Assembly (NCBI RefSeq): GCF_028389875.1
Contig: NC_084671.1
Span: 26,195,083 to 26,259,082 of the forward strand
DNA: 64,000 nt
Direction: 5' to 3'
From: Rhea pennata
Taxonomy: Eukaryota; Chordata; Aves; Rheiformes; Rheidae
The notes beneath the pieces were generated by a model. That model was not told the origin of the DNA, did not search any database, and saw only the letters and a list, made by a program, of their open reading frames with translations. The translations under genes were made by a program, and so were the position numbers. Below are positions 11,854-23,700 of the stretch, one piece after another. Each line of letters opens with the position of its first letter. Positions within the stretch are counted from its first letter, which is position 1.

Positions 11854-12901
11854 CTGCTATTCTGGACTCAAGGAGAAAGTAAACCTGCACCACCACAAAC
11901 CTGGATTCTTAACTGGGATAACTGAATGTGCATTAGTTCCTAACGAGGGTCTTTTCCTAGATCAATCAACAGCTACTAGCTGCAATATTGTAGCTAGGTT
12001 TCTATTTTGTCCTCTCCATCCCCATTTTCCTCATCTTCTTCTTTTACCTACTTTGTTTTGTGAAGAGCTGGAATTTTTTTTAGTGTTGTAAGACATGGAG
12101 CACCTCCACAGATTTCAGTTCACCTCCAGAAAGAAACTTGTTTCTATATGTACAGTTTGTCAGAAAAGTTACGTTGTTTTTGTATGAATACAGAATGTAA
12201 TTTGCGCAAAAATTAACAAAAAAAAATCCATGCGATGTGTGATTCTTTACTCACCTAGAACTGTAAAAAGTGTCATCTTTAAGCAAATTTGTGCATCATA
12301 TGGAGCAACAGAACTACCTCCTAAATTTTCTACAGTACAAAATGCTAATGCTTTATTCCTTACTTTGGGGTTTATCATGCATAGAGAACTTTCTTTTCCA
12401 CCTTTAGCCACAGCTGTCTATAGACAGTAAGTCGTGCTGATGTTAAAATTCCAAAACACAGGAAATCACCGCTGCTTGCTATTCTACCATCCTGAAAGAG
12501 AAAAATGTGCAACACCATTTAGAAAATTGTCATAGACTATGAGCTATAACCTAGCAAAACAGACAGCATGACAAACGTTGTCATTCTATGCTTCACTTTG
12601 AGTCAAATATTCCTGTTCATAATAGCATCAGTTTCTATAAATCAGGGAGGAAAGAAGTTTAGCAGCTTGATTAATACGGATGCACATGTAGTGGCTGTAG
12701 CACACACTGCTTAAAGATAAGGGTTTCAGTACAGGCTGGTGCACTCAGGTATTGAAGTGCAAACCTTGTTAGTTGGTCACTTTCTTAACATTTTTAAGCA
12801 TCTTTTTCTCTAGGGTATTTTTTCCTATTTTATTTCTTTGCAATACTGATAGTTTTTAATTGGGGCAGGAAGAGGGAGTACTCCTATCTTTCACATTTCA
12901 T

Positions 12902-12907
12902 AATAAA
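12902..12907 (+). terminator. WDR33: distal AATAAA candidate for WDR33
   Basis: A canonical hexamer about 1.1 kb past the WDR33 stop (tcataataaagct). It is plausible as a distal site but unverified. Confidence 0.3.
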
Positions 12908-14921
12908 GCTACTTACCAACCACACTTTTCAGTTTTTCCCATGAACGCCAGGCTATCAAATACACTTCTAAACATAGCTGCTTTCATATCTAACACCTCA
13001 AGAGAAGCATATCATGTAAACACATATTCTAAAGCCAGCTCTCAGGAAGAGAGGATGATCAGAAATGTAGTTCTATAACTAACAAAGATACTGCGGCAAA
13101 AGAGCAATACATAGCAGCTATTTTACCTGCCTTGCTGTTCCATCAGATTCACTGGAAAGGCTGGCCGAAGTCTTGACCTCACTGAAACAGAGCACAGCAT
13201 AGATATCTAACTGCTGTTCTCTTTGTTCAGTCAGAAGTAAGTTTTTCTCCTAGTTTTTAATTTTTAGGGTGCAAAATGACTTGTGACTATTACAGTGAAG
13301 AACTTTTAGCCTGTAAAATTCCTGTCACAGGGGCTCTAGTGAGGCAGAATGGTGTTAAAGGCACTAGCTGGGATGCACCTGATATGATACAGTTTCTCTT
13401 TGAGGGGGAAAAAAATAATTATTTTTCTACCTCTACCTGCAGAAGAAGGTACCTCAAGATAGACTCTGTGAAGTTTTAATGCTAAACATCAGTGATTTAT
13501 TATTAGGAAAAATGTGGGTTTCTTGTTTCTGTTTTCCAAAGTCATATATTCTTCTTAAGGGGCTGAAAGTGACTTTTGCAGATTAGAGTACCTGATTTAG
13601 ACAATGAGCTTTTCAGTCCCTAGGTAAACCACAGCCCTCTACCAAAACAAGTTAAAGTGCACTGAACTATAGGAAACATCCTTCTCTAGAGAGAAGAAAG
13701 GGCATAGGCTTGTTTCTCCTGTGATGGTTGTTTTAACTTCCTTCAACCACTGTTGAGGGTAGTTGTTAAGTAATGTACATTCTCCATGGGAGAATCACAA
13801 CTTGTTAAATTAAAATTGGAAATAGGCCATGGACACTGATGAATATGCATAGGAGGTCCAAAGAAATCTCTGTAATTAAGCATCCTACTAGCTTTCATAT
13901 AAAATCTTGAAGGCCATAGTAGCATAGCAGAAGAGACAGGAGCAGTAGCTTCCCAGGCTGTGACACCATAATCCCCAACTGCTGGAAAATGGCAAAAAGT
14001 ATTTAATGGGAGTATGCCTCCGTCCCTCTTCAGTTTGAGTTCAGTTTAAGTTCCTGTTCAGTTTAAGCTGGTAAAAAACATCGCTATACTTAGATGTACT
14101 GAATCCTTATACTCTAGATGCTAGTTTAGAGCTTTACCTATCTAAGGTTTAACTTGTTATTGCTGTCAGAAATAAGATTTAAATATTGAGGCTTAGAAGT
14201 TATGGAAGTGAGAGCTAATTTCCTGCTATTCCAGACAGCGCTGACTTGAACTTTTAAGGAAAAAAAGTGACCCTTAGTGGAACATCTATACTGGCATTTG
14301 GTATACAAATTGTTTTATTAAAGCAAATTACGTACATTTAAGCTTCCCTCCCCCTCTCCCATTTTACAACTTCAGTTTATTTCAGAACAAATACTGCATG
14401 AATAGGTTAAACCCTAGAGTAGCAATGCAGACAAATATTGCCGTGTTTAGCTTTATTATATATATGAGGTGCATGTACTCAGTGGGACAGTGAGCCTGGT
14501 ACTCTCATTTATCTGCAGTGGTTCAGCGTACAGCTGAAGCACCAAACTCGGGGAGGGGGGGGGATCCATCAGCCTGAATTCAGCACCTTACTAAAAGCTG
14601 ACTGGTTTCTGGATTTTAACAGAACTGTACTAGCTGAAACAGGCTTTGACTTAACTACTAGCCCATCTGTTTTTGAAAGTCATGCTGTGAGTTTGAGCAG
14701 TTCCTGCCCAATTTGAGAAAGCTAGAAGTAACAGAACCGAAAGGAAGTTTGAAGAGCTGATGCTACACCTTCGGAGCCCAGGTATCTGCAGCCTACAGCA
14801 GCAATACCTGCAAAGGCTAAGAGTCTTATATACAATTAGCACCTTTCATTCTAACATCAACTCAAAAAGATTACCCTTACAGTTAAGGATATTGTCTTTG
14901 TGAGCCACAGCCCCAGTTTCA

Positions 14922-14927
14922 TTTATT
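14922..14927 (-). terminator. SFT2D3: candidate polyadenylation signal of SFT2D3
   Basis: On the minus strand this reads AATAAA, about 505 nt beyond the SFT2D3 stop. Further minus-strand AATAAA hexamers lie at 14376-14381 and 14314-14319, so the end of the transcript is ambiguous. Confidence 0.4.
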
Positions 14928-14941
14928 GGAGAGTATTTTTT

Positions 14942-14974
14942 AAAAAAAGAAAAAAAAAAAAAAAAAAAAAAAAA
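14942..14974. repeat. poly(A) tract on the plus strand
   Basis: A run of about 32 A interrupted by a single G near 14949. It lies in the presumed SFT2D3 3'UTR, where the mRNA strand would carry poly(U). Confidence 0.9.
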
Positions 14975-15256
14975 GGAATGCAGTTTAGCGGTAAATAATA
15001 TTCGCATTCACCAGCCTCGGCAAGTACGTGCCCGCACTGTACGGGCGAGCACAACAAGGAGCCAACATTAGGAACAGTTAACTGCTTTGAGCTCTCACCC
15101 CGCTCCCCCGCGCTCGAGCACAGTTTGCCCGCCGTCTCCACGCTGCCGCCGTCTTCCAGGCCGCTCGGTCCGCCGCCTCCTCCGGGCCAGCGCGGCAGCG
15201 GCGCTCGCCCTCCGCCTCCCCCGCGCTCTGCGGCGGCTGCGGGCCGCGGGCGCCGC

Positions 15257-15306
15257 GCGCGGCGGAGCCGTTACCCGCGCGCGCGGCGGAGCCGTTACCC
15301 GCGCGC
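15257..15306. repeat. 24-bp GC-rich tandem duplication
   Basis: The unit ggcggagccgttacccgcgc begins at 15261 and again at 15285, giving a 24-bp period with two copies in a CpG-dense context. It lies 130-170 nt downstream of the SFT2D3 stop, in its probable 3'UTR. Confidence 0.9.
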
Positions 15307-15432
15307 GCCGCCCCGGGGCAAAGGCCGCCTCGCGGCGGAGGGCAGGTGCGGCCGGCCGCCGCGGGAGCCGCGTCACCCGCGCCGGGCGCCCGCCTCGGGC
15401 TGAGCTGCCGGGCGCCCCCGGCGCGGCGGGGC

Positions 15433-16032
15433 TCACACGGGCAGCGCGGCGGCGGCGCGGCGCCGCAGCGCCGGGCCCAGCAGGCGGCCGAGGCGGCGCA
15501 GGCCGGCGGCGCCGCCGGGCAGCGCGGCGACGGCGGCGCCCAGCTGGGCAGCGGCGCCCAGCACCGCCAGCGCCGCGCTGCGCCGCGCCAGCGCCGCGTA
15601 CAGGGTGCCGCCCAGGGCGGCCAGGTAGAGCAGCGTGGCGCCGCCGGGCTCCCGCAGCAGGCGGCCGGGCCCGCGCAGCAGCGCGGCGGCGCCCAGGCCG
15701 CACAGGGAGCCCAGCGACCAGAGCAGCGCGAACTTGCGGGCGCGCAGCAGCAGCAGCGGTACGTAGAGCGCCGCCAGCGCCCAGCACAGCGCCGCCAGCA
15801 GCAGGCACAGCCCGCTGCCCGCCAGCCGCTGCCAGCGCGACAGCCCCGGCAGCCAGGGGTCCGCCTCGGCCGCCCACGGCCAGCCGCCGCCGCCGCCGGC
15901 CGCCGCCGCCGCCTCGGCCCCCGAGCAGCCGTCGGGGGCCGCGCTGGAACTGGAACTGGAGCTGGAGCCGCCGCCGCCGCCCGCTTTCGCCTGCGCCAGG
16001 TACTCCTGCAGCTGCCGGCCCAGGTCCGCCAT
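15433..16032 (-). CDS. SFT2D3: SFT2D3, SFT2 domain-containing protein 3 (single exon)
   Basis: This is a 199-residue multipass membrane protein of the SFT2 family, which by homology with yeast Sft2 works in endosome-to-Golgi vesicle transport. It begins MADLGRQLQEYLAQAKAGG, close to mammalian SFT2D3, and carries the conserved LLLLRARKFALLWSLGS block at about residues 93-109, ending in LPV. Four hydrophobic segments lie near 71-96, 101-119, 133-149 and 153-172. A Gly/Ser/Ala low-complexity region (residues 18-50, with eight consecutive Ser) replaces the mammalian N-terminal linker. The frame is open for 101 more codons upstream, but that part is Pro/Arg/Ala-rich CpG-island translation, so I chose the ATG at 16032, which matches the family N-terminus. 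It is intronless, as in mammals, and convergent with WDR33. Confidence 0.94.
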   Translation of the reverse strand: MADLGRQLQEYLAQAKAGGGGGSSSSSSSSAAPDGCSGAEAAAAAGGGGGWPWAAEADPWLPGLSRWQRLAGSGLCLLLAALCWALAALYVPLLLLRARKFALLWSLGSLCGLGAAALLRGPGRLLREPGGATLLYLAALGGTLYAALARRSAALAVLGAAAQLGAAVAALPGGAAGLRRLGRLLGPALRRRAAAALPV

Positions 16033-16300
16033 GGCGGCGTCGCCTACCGCGCGGCACCCGCCGCCATCTCGCGGAGCGGCCGCATCCGGGTCACGGGCCG
16101 CCGCCCGCCGCGGGGGCGGGGCGGCTGCCGTCACATGGCGGCGGGGGGGCGCGGCGTTGTGCGCGCGTGCGGGCGGCCGTTGGCGGCGGTGTGGAGCGGC
16201 CGAACCCGCCTCGTGAGGCGGGGAGCCGCGTCGGGCCCCGGGGCCGGCCTCAGCCGGGGGCGCTGCTCTGCCCGCCTTTCTCTCGTCTTGCAGGGGGGCC

Positions 16301-17440
16301 TGCGGCCGCTGATGTCTGCTCTTGCTTTTCTTCATGTGCTCGTGATTTCAGAGGATGGAGAGGCTGGTTTGCCTGAGGGAGGGGGAGCAGTGCTGAGGGG
16401 TGCCCGGCGCTGAAATGAAACACCACTGCCACGGTGAGGGTTCACCTCGCTGCGTCGTGGTATCACCATGGTATTATGGGGTGCTATCACCCTGAAAGTG
16501 TAGCTTACTAAGAGGTGGTATTTGAGACAGATATATTTCACACGTAACTTCAGAGTAGGCAGGAGGAAGTGGTGTCCAGTGGTTAGATCCTAACGGAGTA
16601 TCTGGAGACTGGGTTTTGCCCTGCTCTGTGCTTCTTCTGGGACTGTGGTCAAGTCACGTCACTGCCTCTGTTCCTCAGGCATCCAGTCTGAGTCATCTTT
16701 CTCTAAAGATTGGTGGCAAGAACATAAATATTGTTAGGTATCCAGATGTATCTAGATACTGCAATAACTGAAGACAAAATGCCTCTGTTGTGGAGAATGA
16801 TTAGGAACTCGTCTGCAGATTACTGGCTGCTCCTTCAACAATTTCTGTTAAATCATTGGATATTTACTATTAAGTTAATCTATTACCCTGATCTATTGCC
16901 CAACCAAACAAAACCAGCATGAGAGCATCTGACTCAGTTCTTAACAGTTTTAACTATATAATTAAAATACCACATGTGATGCTTAACCTGTATGATTCTC
17001 AGTGTTTACTGCAGGACTGAAAAGGAGATGTTTGCACACTATGAAACACAGGGAGCACAGAGCTGCCGTCATCAATCCCTAGCTTTTAAGGATATTCATA
17101 GCGATGGTGAGTTACATCACACCAATTGCCCTACAAGATAAAGTTTGAAACCAATTTTGGACTGAAATTCTCTGACCCTTTCGGGGGTCATTTTAGCATT
17201 GCGTTGTTGTGTCAGAGAACATAAAGATTTCTAACTGCCCAGGACAAAGTTCTGTCACTAGCAGAAGAGCTTTGATGTTGAAAATGTTGGCATTCGAAGG
17301 GGTTTTGTCCCTATTTAATGCCATCTAACCACTTTTCAGAAGATAGCATTCCAGATGTGTTTTCTGCTGCTCTGGAGGTAAAACACTTCTTGGGTCGCAG
17401 GAGAAATGTCACCTCTCTAGTACTAGATATAACGGCCCAT
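16301..17440. other. intergenic between the SFT2D3 and LIMS2 CpG islands
   Basis: About 1.1 kb of ordinary AT-rich sequence separates the two divergently placed promoters. No exon, repeat or conserved motif was recognised. Confidence 0.6.
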
Positions 17441-17576
17441 CCAAGGCAGCAGCTCCGTGATAAGTGGCGCTGGAAGCGCCTCTCCCCTCCCTGCCACGGA
17501 GACCCGCTGAAGCATCAGAGGCTCCGAGGGCCGGGCGGGCCCAGCTGCCGCCGCTGCCTAACTCCCTTTTTCTTTC

Positions 17577-17586
17577 CCTTTATAGG
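17577..17586. promoter_or_regulatory. LIMS2: perfect CArG box (SRF site), CCTTTATAGG
   Basis: The decamer fits CC(A/T)6GG exactly and lies 200 bp upstream of the LIMS2 start codon at the edge of the CpG island. SRF binding is an inference; the match is direct. The same bases could also serve as a TATA-like element (TTTATAG). Confidence 0.6.
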
Positions 17587-17620
17587 AAAAGTATGCGCGG
17601 CCCGGGGGGGGGGGCCGCCC

Positions 17621-17627
17621 TGAGTCA
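17621..17627. promoter_or_regulatory. LIMS2: consensus AP-1 site TGAGTCA
   Basis: An exact heptamer 35 bp downstream of the CArG box, embedded in GC-rich promoter sequence. Confidence 0.5.
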
Positions 17628-17785
17628 CTGGGGGCCGCGGCCGCCGCCCACGCGCGGGGGGCCCGGGCGGCCTGGGCGGGGCGGGGCCTCGCCCGCCCTC
17701 GCCGCCCGCCGGGGCCGCCGCGCCGCGCTGCCGCCCGCCTGTCCCGCCGCGCCGCTGCCGCCCGCCGCGCCGGAGGCGAGCCGCC

Positions 17786-17796
17786 ATGACGGGCAG
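17786..17796 (+). CDS. LIMS2: LIMS2 coding exon 1
   Basis: ATG ACG GGC AG then donor gtaagg. Only three codons and two bases are coding, in a strong initiation context (gccgccATGA). The split codon is completed by T of exon 2 to give Ser. Confidence 0.88.
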
Positions 17797-20700
17797 GTAA
17801 GGCGGGACGGGACTGGGGCGGGGGGGTCGGAGCAGCCCCCGGTGGGCCCAGGCGGCGCGGGAAGGGGGGCTCCGTCGTGAGTTTCAGCCGCAGGGGGCAG
17901 CTCCTGCCGGCTCGGCGCGGGTGGCAGCGGGTCGGAAACGGGCGTGGGGGAAGAGCAGAGCGAGGGCTGCTCCGCTGAGCCCTTCCTCTGCGTGGGGACG
18001 CGTTGTAGGGCGGCGGGAGGGTCAGAAACAGAGCTGGGACCGTGGCCGCGCATTGGCCAGACTGCCGCCTGCGGCGCGGGGTGGCAGGCTGCAGCCATCC
18101 CGCCTCCGGGGCCCTCCTGTCTGTCCCGGGTCCTGCGCCTCCAGTCCCCTCTTCTTGGGGCTGGCCTCAGAGGGAGACCTTCCAAGAGCTGTTTAAAAAC
18201 CCTGGGTAAACTTTGAGCTTGATTTTCCTGTGCTGACGCAGGAGCACTCTGCGAAGTCACGTAATTGACAGATACGAAAGAAAAGCAGTGGGGAAAGTGT
18301 TCGCTGGTGTCTTGAGAGGGATCGAACAAATGTTTAATGTCTCTGACACTTGTTTCCACATCTGTAGAATAAAACACAGATGTCTTAAAGCGGTTTGTGA
18401 AAATAAGCTTGTTTTTATAAAATGTCTCGAAGAAAAGTAACAAAGTAATATGAAAATTAATAGGCTATCTTTTTAAGATAGCCTTCCTCCTGAACATTGC
18501 TGTCTTTATCATAATCTCAAAGCATCATTCCTCATGACTAAAAACACAGATCTGGAGAGCTTTGTAAACATTTTTTTTCTTCTTTGTATAACGTCTTCAG
18601 AGTTGAATTATGCTGTTTCTTACCATTATTCAGTTCTCAACATGTTTTGTGGGTTGTTAGGTACAATAATATGCTGAATAATTGTTACAACCCAACCTAA
18701 GAGTTAGGTGAATGTTCTTCTATTTTTGCTGTCTCTGGTGTTGATAGGTGGTTATGCATACTCTTAACACTTCTAGTTTTCATCACATGTTTTTTCATTA
18801 AATTGTCTTTCCGTTTTAATGGTCCCTTTCGTTCCTCAAACCTGTGAGATGGGTGCATATTTATCAATGTATGTTAATTTCCTTACAACTACACAAGATT
18901 CAGAACCTTAAATGTGTACCAATGCAGTTCCTGCATGTGGACGAGCAGCGGGAGATGAGAGAAGAATTTTAGACTTTATGAACCCACCTTACTCTATTCC
19001 TATAGCTCCAGTGTGTAGCACTGTTTAGACTGAAATGTCTCCCCTCAGCTGAAATCACTCAGCTACGGAGGAGAGTAGGAAATTACTGAGGACAGTAATC
19101 CTTGTGTCCCTCTTTCTTGTGCTTCGTTGGAAACCTGCCTTTTAAGGTAGAACCCTGTATTCAGTTAGAAGTTCTAATATAAAGCATGACGCATGTGGAA
19201 CGTTCCAAAGTAGCTGAGACACTGTAGAGTGTGCAGTCCTCCAAAATAATACAGGATTTCTCTCTTCTTTCCCTCAAATGCATTTAAGGTTGTTAAGATG
19301 GGAAGGCCTTGGCTTTAGTGTTTGAAAAGTGAATTACATAAATACACTGTTATTTATCTGCCTTGGAAGTAATTTTTTTGAAGCCATCTGTTATTTAATT
19401 TTTTCAGAAAGGTTTATTCTAGGAAATTTGTCAACTATGAAAATTTCTGAATCTGTCTGCCATGGAACAGTTAATCATTCTGTCCTGGGGACTATCAGAC
19501 AAAGATTTGTCATAGCTGTAATGTAACTGGCTTTTTTTCCTCAGTCATAGTATAATCCATTTAGGGTAGCTGTTTGCCAGCAAAACAAAATCTGTACTTG
19601 GTTTTCAGTATTTATGAAACACTGGCACTGCTCAGCCCGTTGCAAGACCAATACCTTTTGAGAAGCACCATGTTTAGTATTGTTTTCAGGATGGGGCTGA
19701 TTCTTAGGTCATTAGAAAGAATTCAGCATTGAGAACATACTTTTTTAGACCTTCCTGTAAGTCACTGTACTGAATGTTGGTTGATATCTGTTAAGTGGTA
19801 ATTTTTAAAATCTGTCAGTATTATGTAAGATGCAGGGATTCTGGGCTTCAAAAAGGAGATGTGGAATGTGTGTGTAAATGTCTCTCTGGTCTTGTAATTC
19901 TTTGCACATAAAAGTGAATGATCTTGTTCTGTTACAAATGTTAAAGAGAGGAAGATTGGAGAATGTGCACTGCTGGCAATGTTACTCTTTTTCACTTTAC
20001 CTTCTGGTTGAATGAGAACACAAAAGAACTCGCTTCTAGGCACTATGATTAGTGATCAAGATGGAAAATTCTTTTCAAGTGTCCTATCCCTTGCAATTAC
20101 AGAAAGTATCTCCTGAACTTAAGTAATTGCAGTAATTTGATTTACTGAGTTTTAGCATTAAGAAAAACAGAATTCCAGAAAACGCAAAGAAAGATGTGTA
20201 CTTCTGTGTATTCTTAGTGTAAAATCATTAGATACAGCTGACTATTTGGCAAACAAATCTAAATAGTAAATGTATCACATATGAGTTTACGTTGTTACAA
20301 TGTGAGGATTGTGTTTGGCTGGAGAGAAGTGGTAAGTAGATACATTAGAATTTGCAAATAATAATTCTGACGGCCATACCTTGACTGAGCTATTTTATTT
20401 CTCTGTACCCAAACTGTAATGTGGCTGTTATAGTCCTTAGCTTTCAAGAGTAGTCTGTAGTCTGTAGCATGCTATTAACTTTTTAAAAAATCACTTTCAT
20501 ATTTGAACATACCTGTTCCAACTATTGTCCAAAGATAATAAAACAGAAAGAAGTTAGAGAAATGTTCCTCTGTATATTTTTCTAAGCTTATTGTTGCTTA
20601 ACTACGTTTGGAAGCGAACGTCTCTAAAAAAGTAATGCGTTAAAAAATAATGTGTTCTAAGCATTCTCTTTATGTGTTTAGCAAAACTGAGAAACAAAAT

Positions 20701-23700
20701 TTATGTGATTTTGGTGCTATTAGAAGTTTACCACAGTACTTCCTTATAATGAATAAATAAAGACCAGTTCTATACTTATATTTGATGCATTTTTTCTGAC
20801 ACCTTATTTTCTTTTTTGGCTTTTTTTCCTACTCTGTTTTGCCTTTTTTTTTCTTTTCTGGTTGTGATGGACTCGTTCCTATGAAAGAGGAACTGTGACA
20901 TGTCAGTAAAGAAACAAAGTGCTATCAAATACCCAAAGCAGAAAATAAAACAGAGTTGAAGATAATTACTTCCAAGACTTTACTGCTGCGGTGTTGATTA
21001 GAAAACAAAAGGTAAAAAATGCCTATGTTGTTCTACATTTTGACTTTAGAAATTACTTTAAAGATAATACAAAGCCTAAAAGAAAAAGTTCTCTAAGTGC
21101 ACATTTCAGGCCATTATTTTTGTGAGAGATCTTTGTCATCGCTATACTTGGCCTAATTGGGATCTGGATACGCCTATGTACTTCCTGCAGTCAACAAAAG
21201 AAAAACAGCTGCATTTACAGATATGCTTATTGATTGTTCCTAATCCAGTTGAGGTAAGAAATAAGAATATATTATTTTCCATGAAAGTATTAGGCCAGTA
21301 GCTGACTATAGGCTTTTTAATTTGGGAGAGGAGCTGGTGCTGTGCATGCAGTCTATTTTATGATGTAATTGCAAGCAAAGTGATTTGAAGGATGATAGTG
21401 AGGATAGAGTATAAAGGGTGATAATACAAAGAAAGGTTCTTAGTACAGACTAGAACCTACAAGCATCAAACTATCAGATGTCTCATCTGCCTGAGTTAAG
21501 AGCAGCTACTTCTGTTTTTCTGGGTTAAAGAATGTCTGTTCAGTCTTGCTACCTATCCATCTGAATCTGCTCTCTGAGACTCTAGATTAATTTTAACTTA
21601 CTGAAAAGTCCTTAAAGGTCTATTCTGAGGACCTAGAGGTGCTTCTCATAAGGGAACTACTAATGAATGCTTAGAAGAAGTCTAGCTGCTTTCTACTCCG
21701 CTTTGGCTCAGAAAGTAACCTGTGATAAGAGTCTGGCATCAACCCTGTCTCTTAAAAGTTATCTGCCAAGAGAGAAAGGAAAACTGTGCATTTGCACTCT
21801 TTACCTATGAGGCAGCAAGAGAGAAGTATGAGTGAGCTTGCGTATGTTTTGAGGAATAGGAAGATAGAGTGGTTATTGTTTTGGTATTTTTCCTTCCAGT
21901 TCCTTCATCTTGATGAAAATCATACCTCTCTGTGGAAGATTGGTTATTCAGAAACCAATGAAACCATGTCATAGGAGCAAGAAAAGTGAAAGCTGGATAT
22001 TTGAGGGAGAAAGAGACTTTTAGCTAGATTGCTTAAGTGATTTAATGTTTTGGTGATCTGATATTTTGCTTTTTATCAGAGGCAAAAAAGCTAATATTTA
22101 TTTTAAACTGTTTAATTGATACTGAGGTGGCCAGAGCTGAAATATCTAACGTTTAAATGATCAGCAAAAATCCCCAATTTGGAGGACATTTTTGTTCTTA
22201 TTTTCCTTTTATTCATGTCATATAGTAGATATGAAAAAGGGCAAATGCAGTTGAGACAAAATGATACTGCAGGTTGTTGTCATTATCCAAACAACTCTCA
22301 GCGAACCATAGGCTGAATTGTAGATGTCGGGATTACTGAATTCTAGTTTTTGAAATGATGAGGTTCTCTATATGTGCCTGTTTTGCTGAATACCAATAAA
22401 CCCTTCTGTTTCTTCTTAAAGGGTAAAAAGGATCTCTGCTGATTAACACTCATCTAATCATTATGGAATCATCACTTTTACTGCTTTCTCCTTTTTCCCC
22501 TATTACCTGTCAAATTGTAGTCATGGAATATACAATACTTCATCATTATACTACAAAATCCTTTGTTTCTATAACTTAGACAATAACAATAATTAGTTTG
22601 TAATGACTCTTGAGTTGTTTTTCATGGCAGTACTGATCAGATGACACTGATTCAGCCATTCCCGTCACCCTCCACCCTTTTCCCTTTGTTCTCTTTGAAA
22701 AGTGACTTCTGTATTCTCAAATTTTTACTCTTTTTAACCCCCCACCCTGAGCCACTTGTGCGTTGTGGTCCTGTTCCCTTCTTGCAGAGGTGGGTGGGGA
22801 GGGCAAGTGGCAGAAAGCAGAACTGTTTGAAAGCCATATTCAGTTCTCAGCAGAGAAAGAGCTCTGGAGGCTGGAATGCCAAGTATGTTCATTTTCTCTG
22901 CTTCCCAGTCCTCCACAGCGTGCGACTTCTGCAAAATAGTGTGTATCTGGAGAGTAAAAGTCTATACATTTTTGTTTCCTGGAGTGTGCTTTATCCAAAT
23001 GGAAGTAATAATTCTCTTGATTGCAGTATCCTTAATATGTTGCCTGATGCAGCAGCCTGCAGGGAGCCAACTTAAGAGTTGCCAGGAACAGATACTGATC
23101 TGTGGTAAACTAAAGCATTTGTTGTCAAGGTCTAATCTCTTTTCTGTATTTCTCTGTTGCTTTCATCAGCGAGTCTTACTGATTTAAGTGGATTAATTAT
23201 GTGAAGACTGAGGTGTCTTTTTTTAATCTTACCTCCTGGATGATGGAATTTATAAAGATACATAATGCAAGTCTTAACTGCTGATGCAGACTCCTAGTGT
23301 GCTGGCTTAAATAGGTAACTACTAGTGGGATACAGGAAAGAGGTTGTCTGATCCTTAAGACTGTACAAGAATGTTAGATGAAGAAACAATGCTTGAGCAG
23401 GAGTCTATCCATCCTGCTTTAGCACTTTTGAAATGTAAAGGAAACTCCCAAAAGGAAGGTGACTCATAGAAATATCATTATCGCTGGTGCTCTCTCCAGT
23501 TGTCTTTCTGCATTCCCCTTCACAGTGGCATTGGGTGCCATGGCTGGCCTGAGACTTCAGGGGCTGGCATCCTCCAAACTTTATCAACGCCGGCAGGATC
23601 GGCTAAGTGGCACAGGGTCACTCCTGAGCAACAGGACAGATACAGCAGCTGGGATACATGGGTATGTCTCCAAGATGAAGGGAATGGTATTGTTGAAGCA

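Larger units (their letters stand above)
11801..14300 (+). other. WDR33: WDR33 3'UTR and convergent 3' flank
   Basis: No coding sequence is visible. AATAAA hexamers occur at 11848-11853, only 48 nt past the stop, and at 12902-12907. The sequence to about 12,220 has a typical 3'UTR look (T-rich with TGTATG/TGTACA runs). WDR33 has a long 3'UTR in mammals, so the transcript may extend further right, even into the SFT2D3 3' region. The true end cannot be read from sequence alone. Confidence 0.55.
15100..16300. promoter_or_regulatory. SFT2D3: CpG island covering SFT2D3 and its promoter
   Basis: Extremely GC- and CpG-rich sequence begins about 15.1 kb, spans the whole SFT2D3 exon and continues about 270 bp upstream of its ATG. 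The promoter of SFT2D3 is expected in 16,033-16,300. No TATA box is visible on the minus strand. Confidence 0.75.
17440..18160 (+). promoter_or_regulatory. LIMS2: CpG island and promoter of LIMS2
   Basis: A second GC-rich interval with a G10 run near 17,604-17,613 and dense CpG surrounds the first LIMS2 exon. It carries a perfect CArG box and a consensus AP-1 site, listed separately, 160-210 bp upstream of the ATG. The transcription start is probably between about 17,590 and 17,780. Confidence 0.7.

Noticed and set aside
15095-16057. 320-codon minus-strand frame in another frame over SFT2D3
   Set aside because: An out-of-frame GC shadow of the true SFT2D3 frame.
16033-16335. 101-codon upstream extension of the SFT2D3 frame
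   Set aside because: It is low-complexity Pro/Arg/Ala sequence. The conserved family N-terminus MADL begins at 16,032.
15087-16413. Plus-strand open frames of 429 and 355 codons over SFT2D3
   Set aside because: They are Arg/Ala/Pro/Gly-rich antisense translations of a CpG island, which has few stop codons. No domain is seen, and the real gene is on the minus strand.
17625-18443. 272-codon minus-strand open frame over the LIMS2 CpG island
   Set aside because: GC-rich composition, no recognisable protein features, and overlap with the LIMS2 promoter and exon 1.
22641-23187. 144- and 103-codon overlapping plus-strand frames in LIMS2 intron 1
   Set aside because: Two competing frames with intron-like composition and no family match or convincing splice sites.
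23405-23587. Possible extra exon from an accessory gene near 23.4-23.8 kb
   Set aside because: No splice-consistent frame and no recognised family. Open frames occur on both strands as expected by chance.
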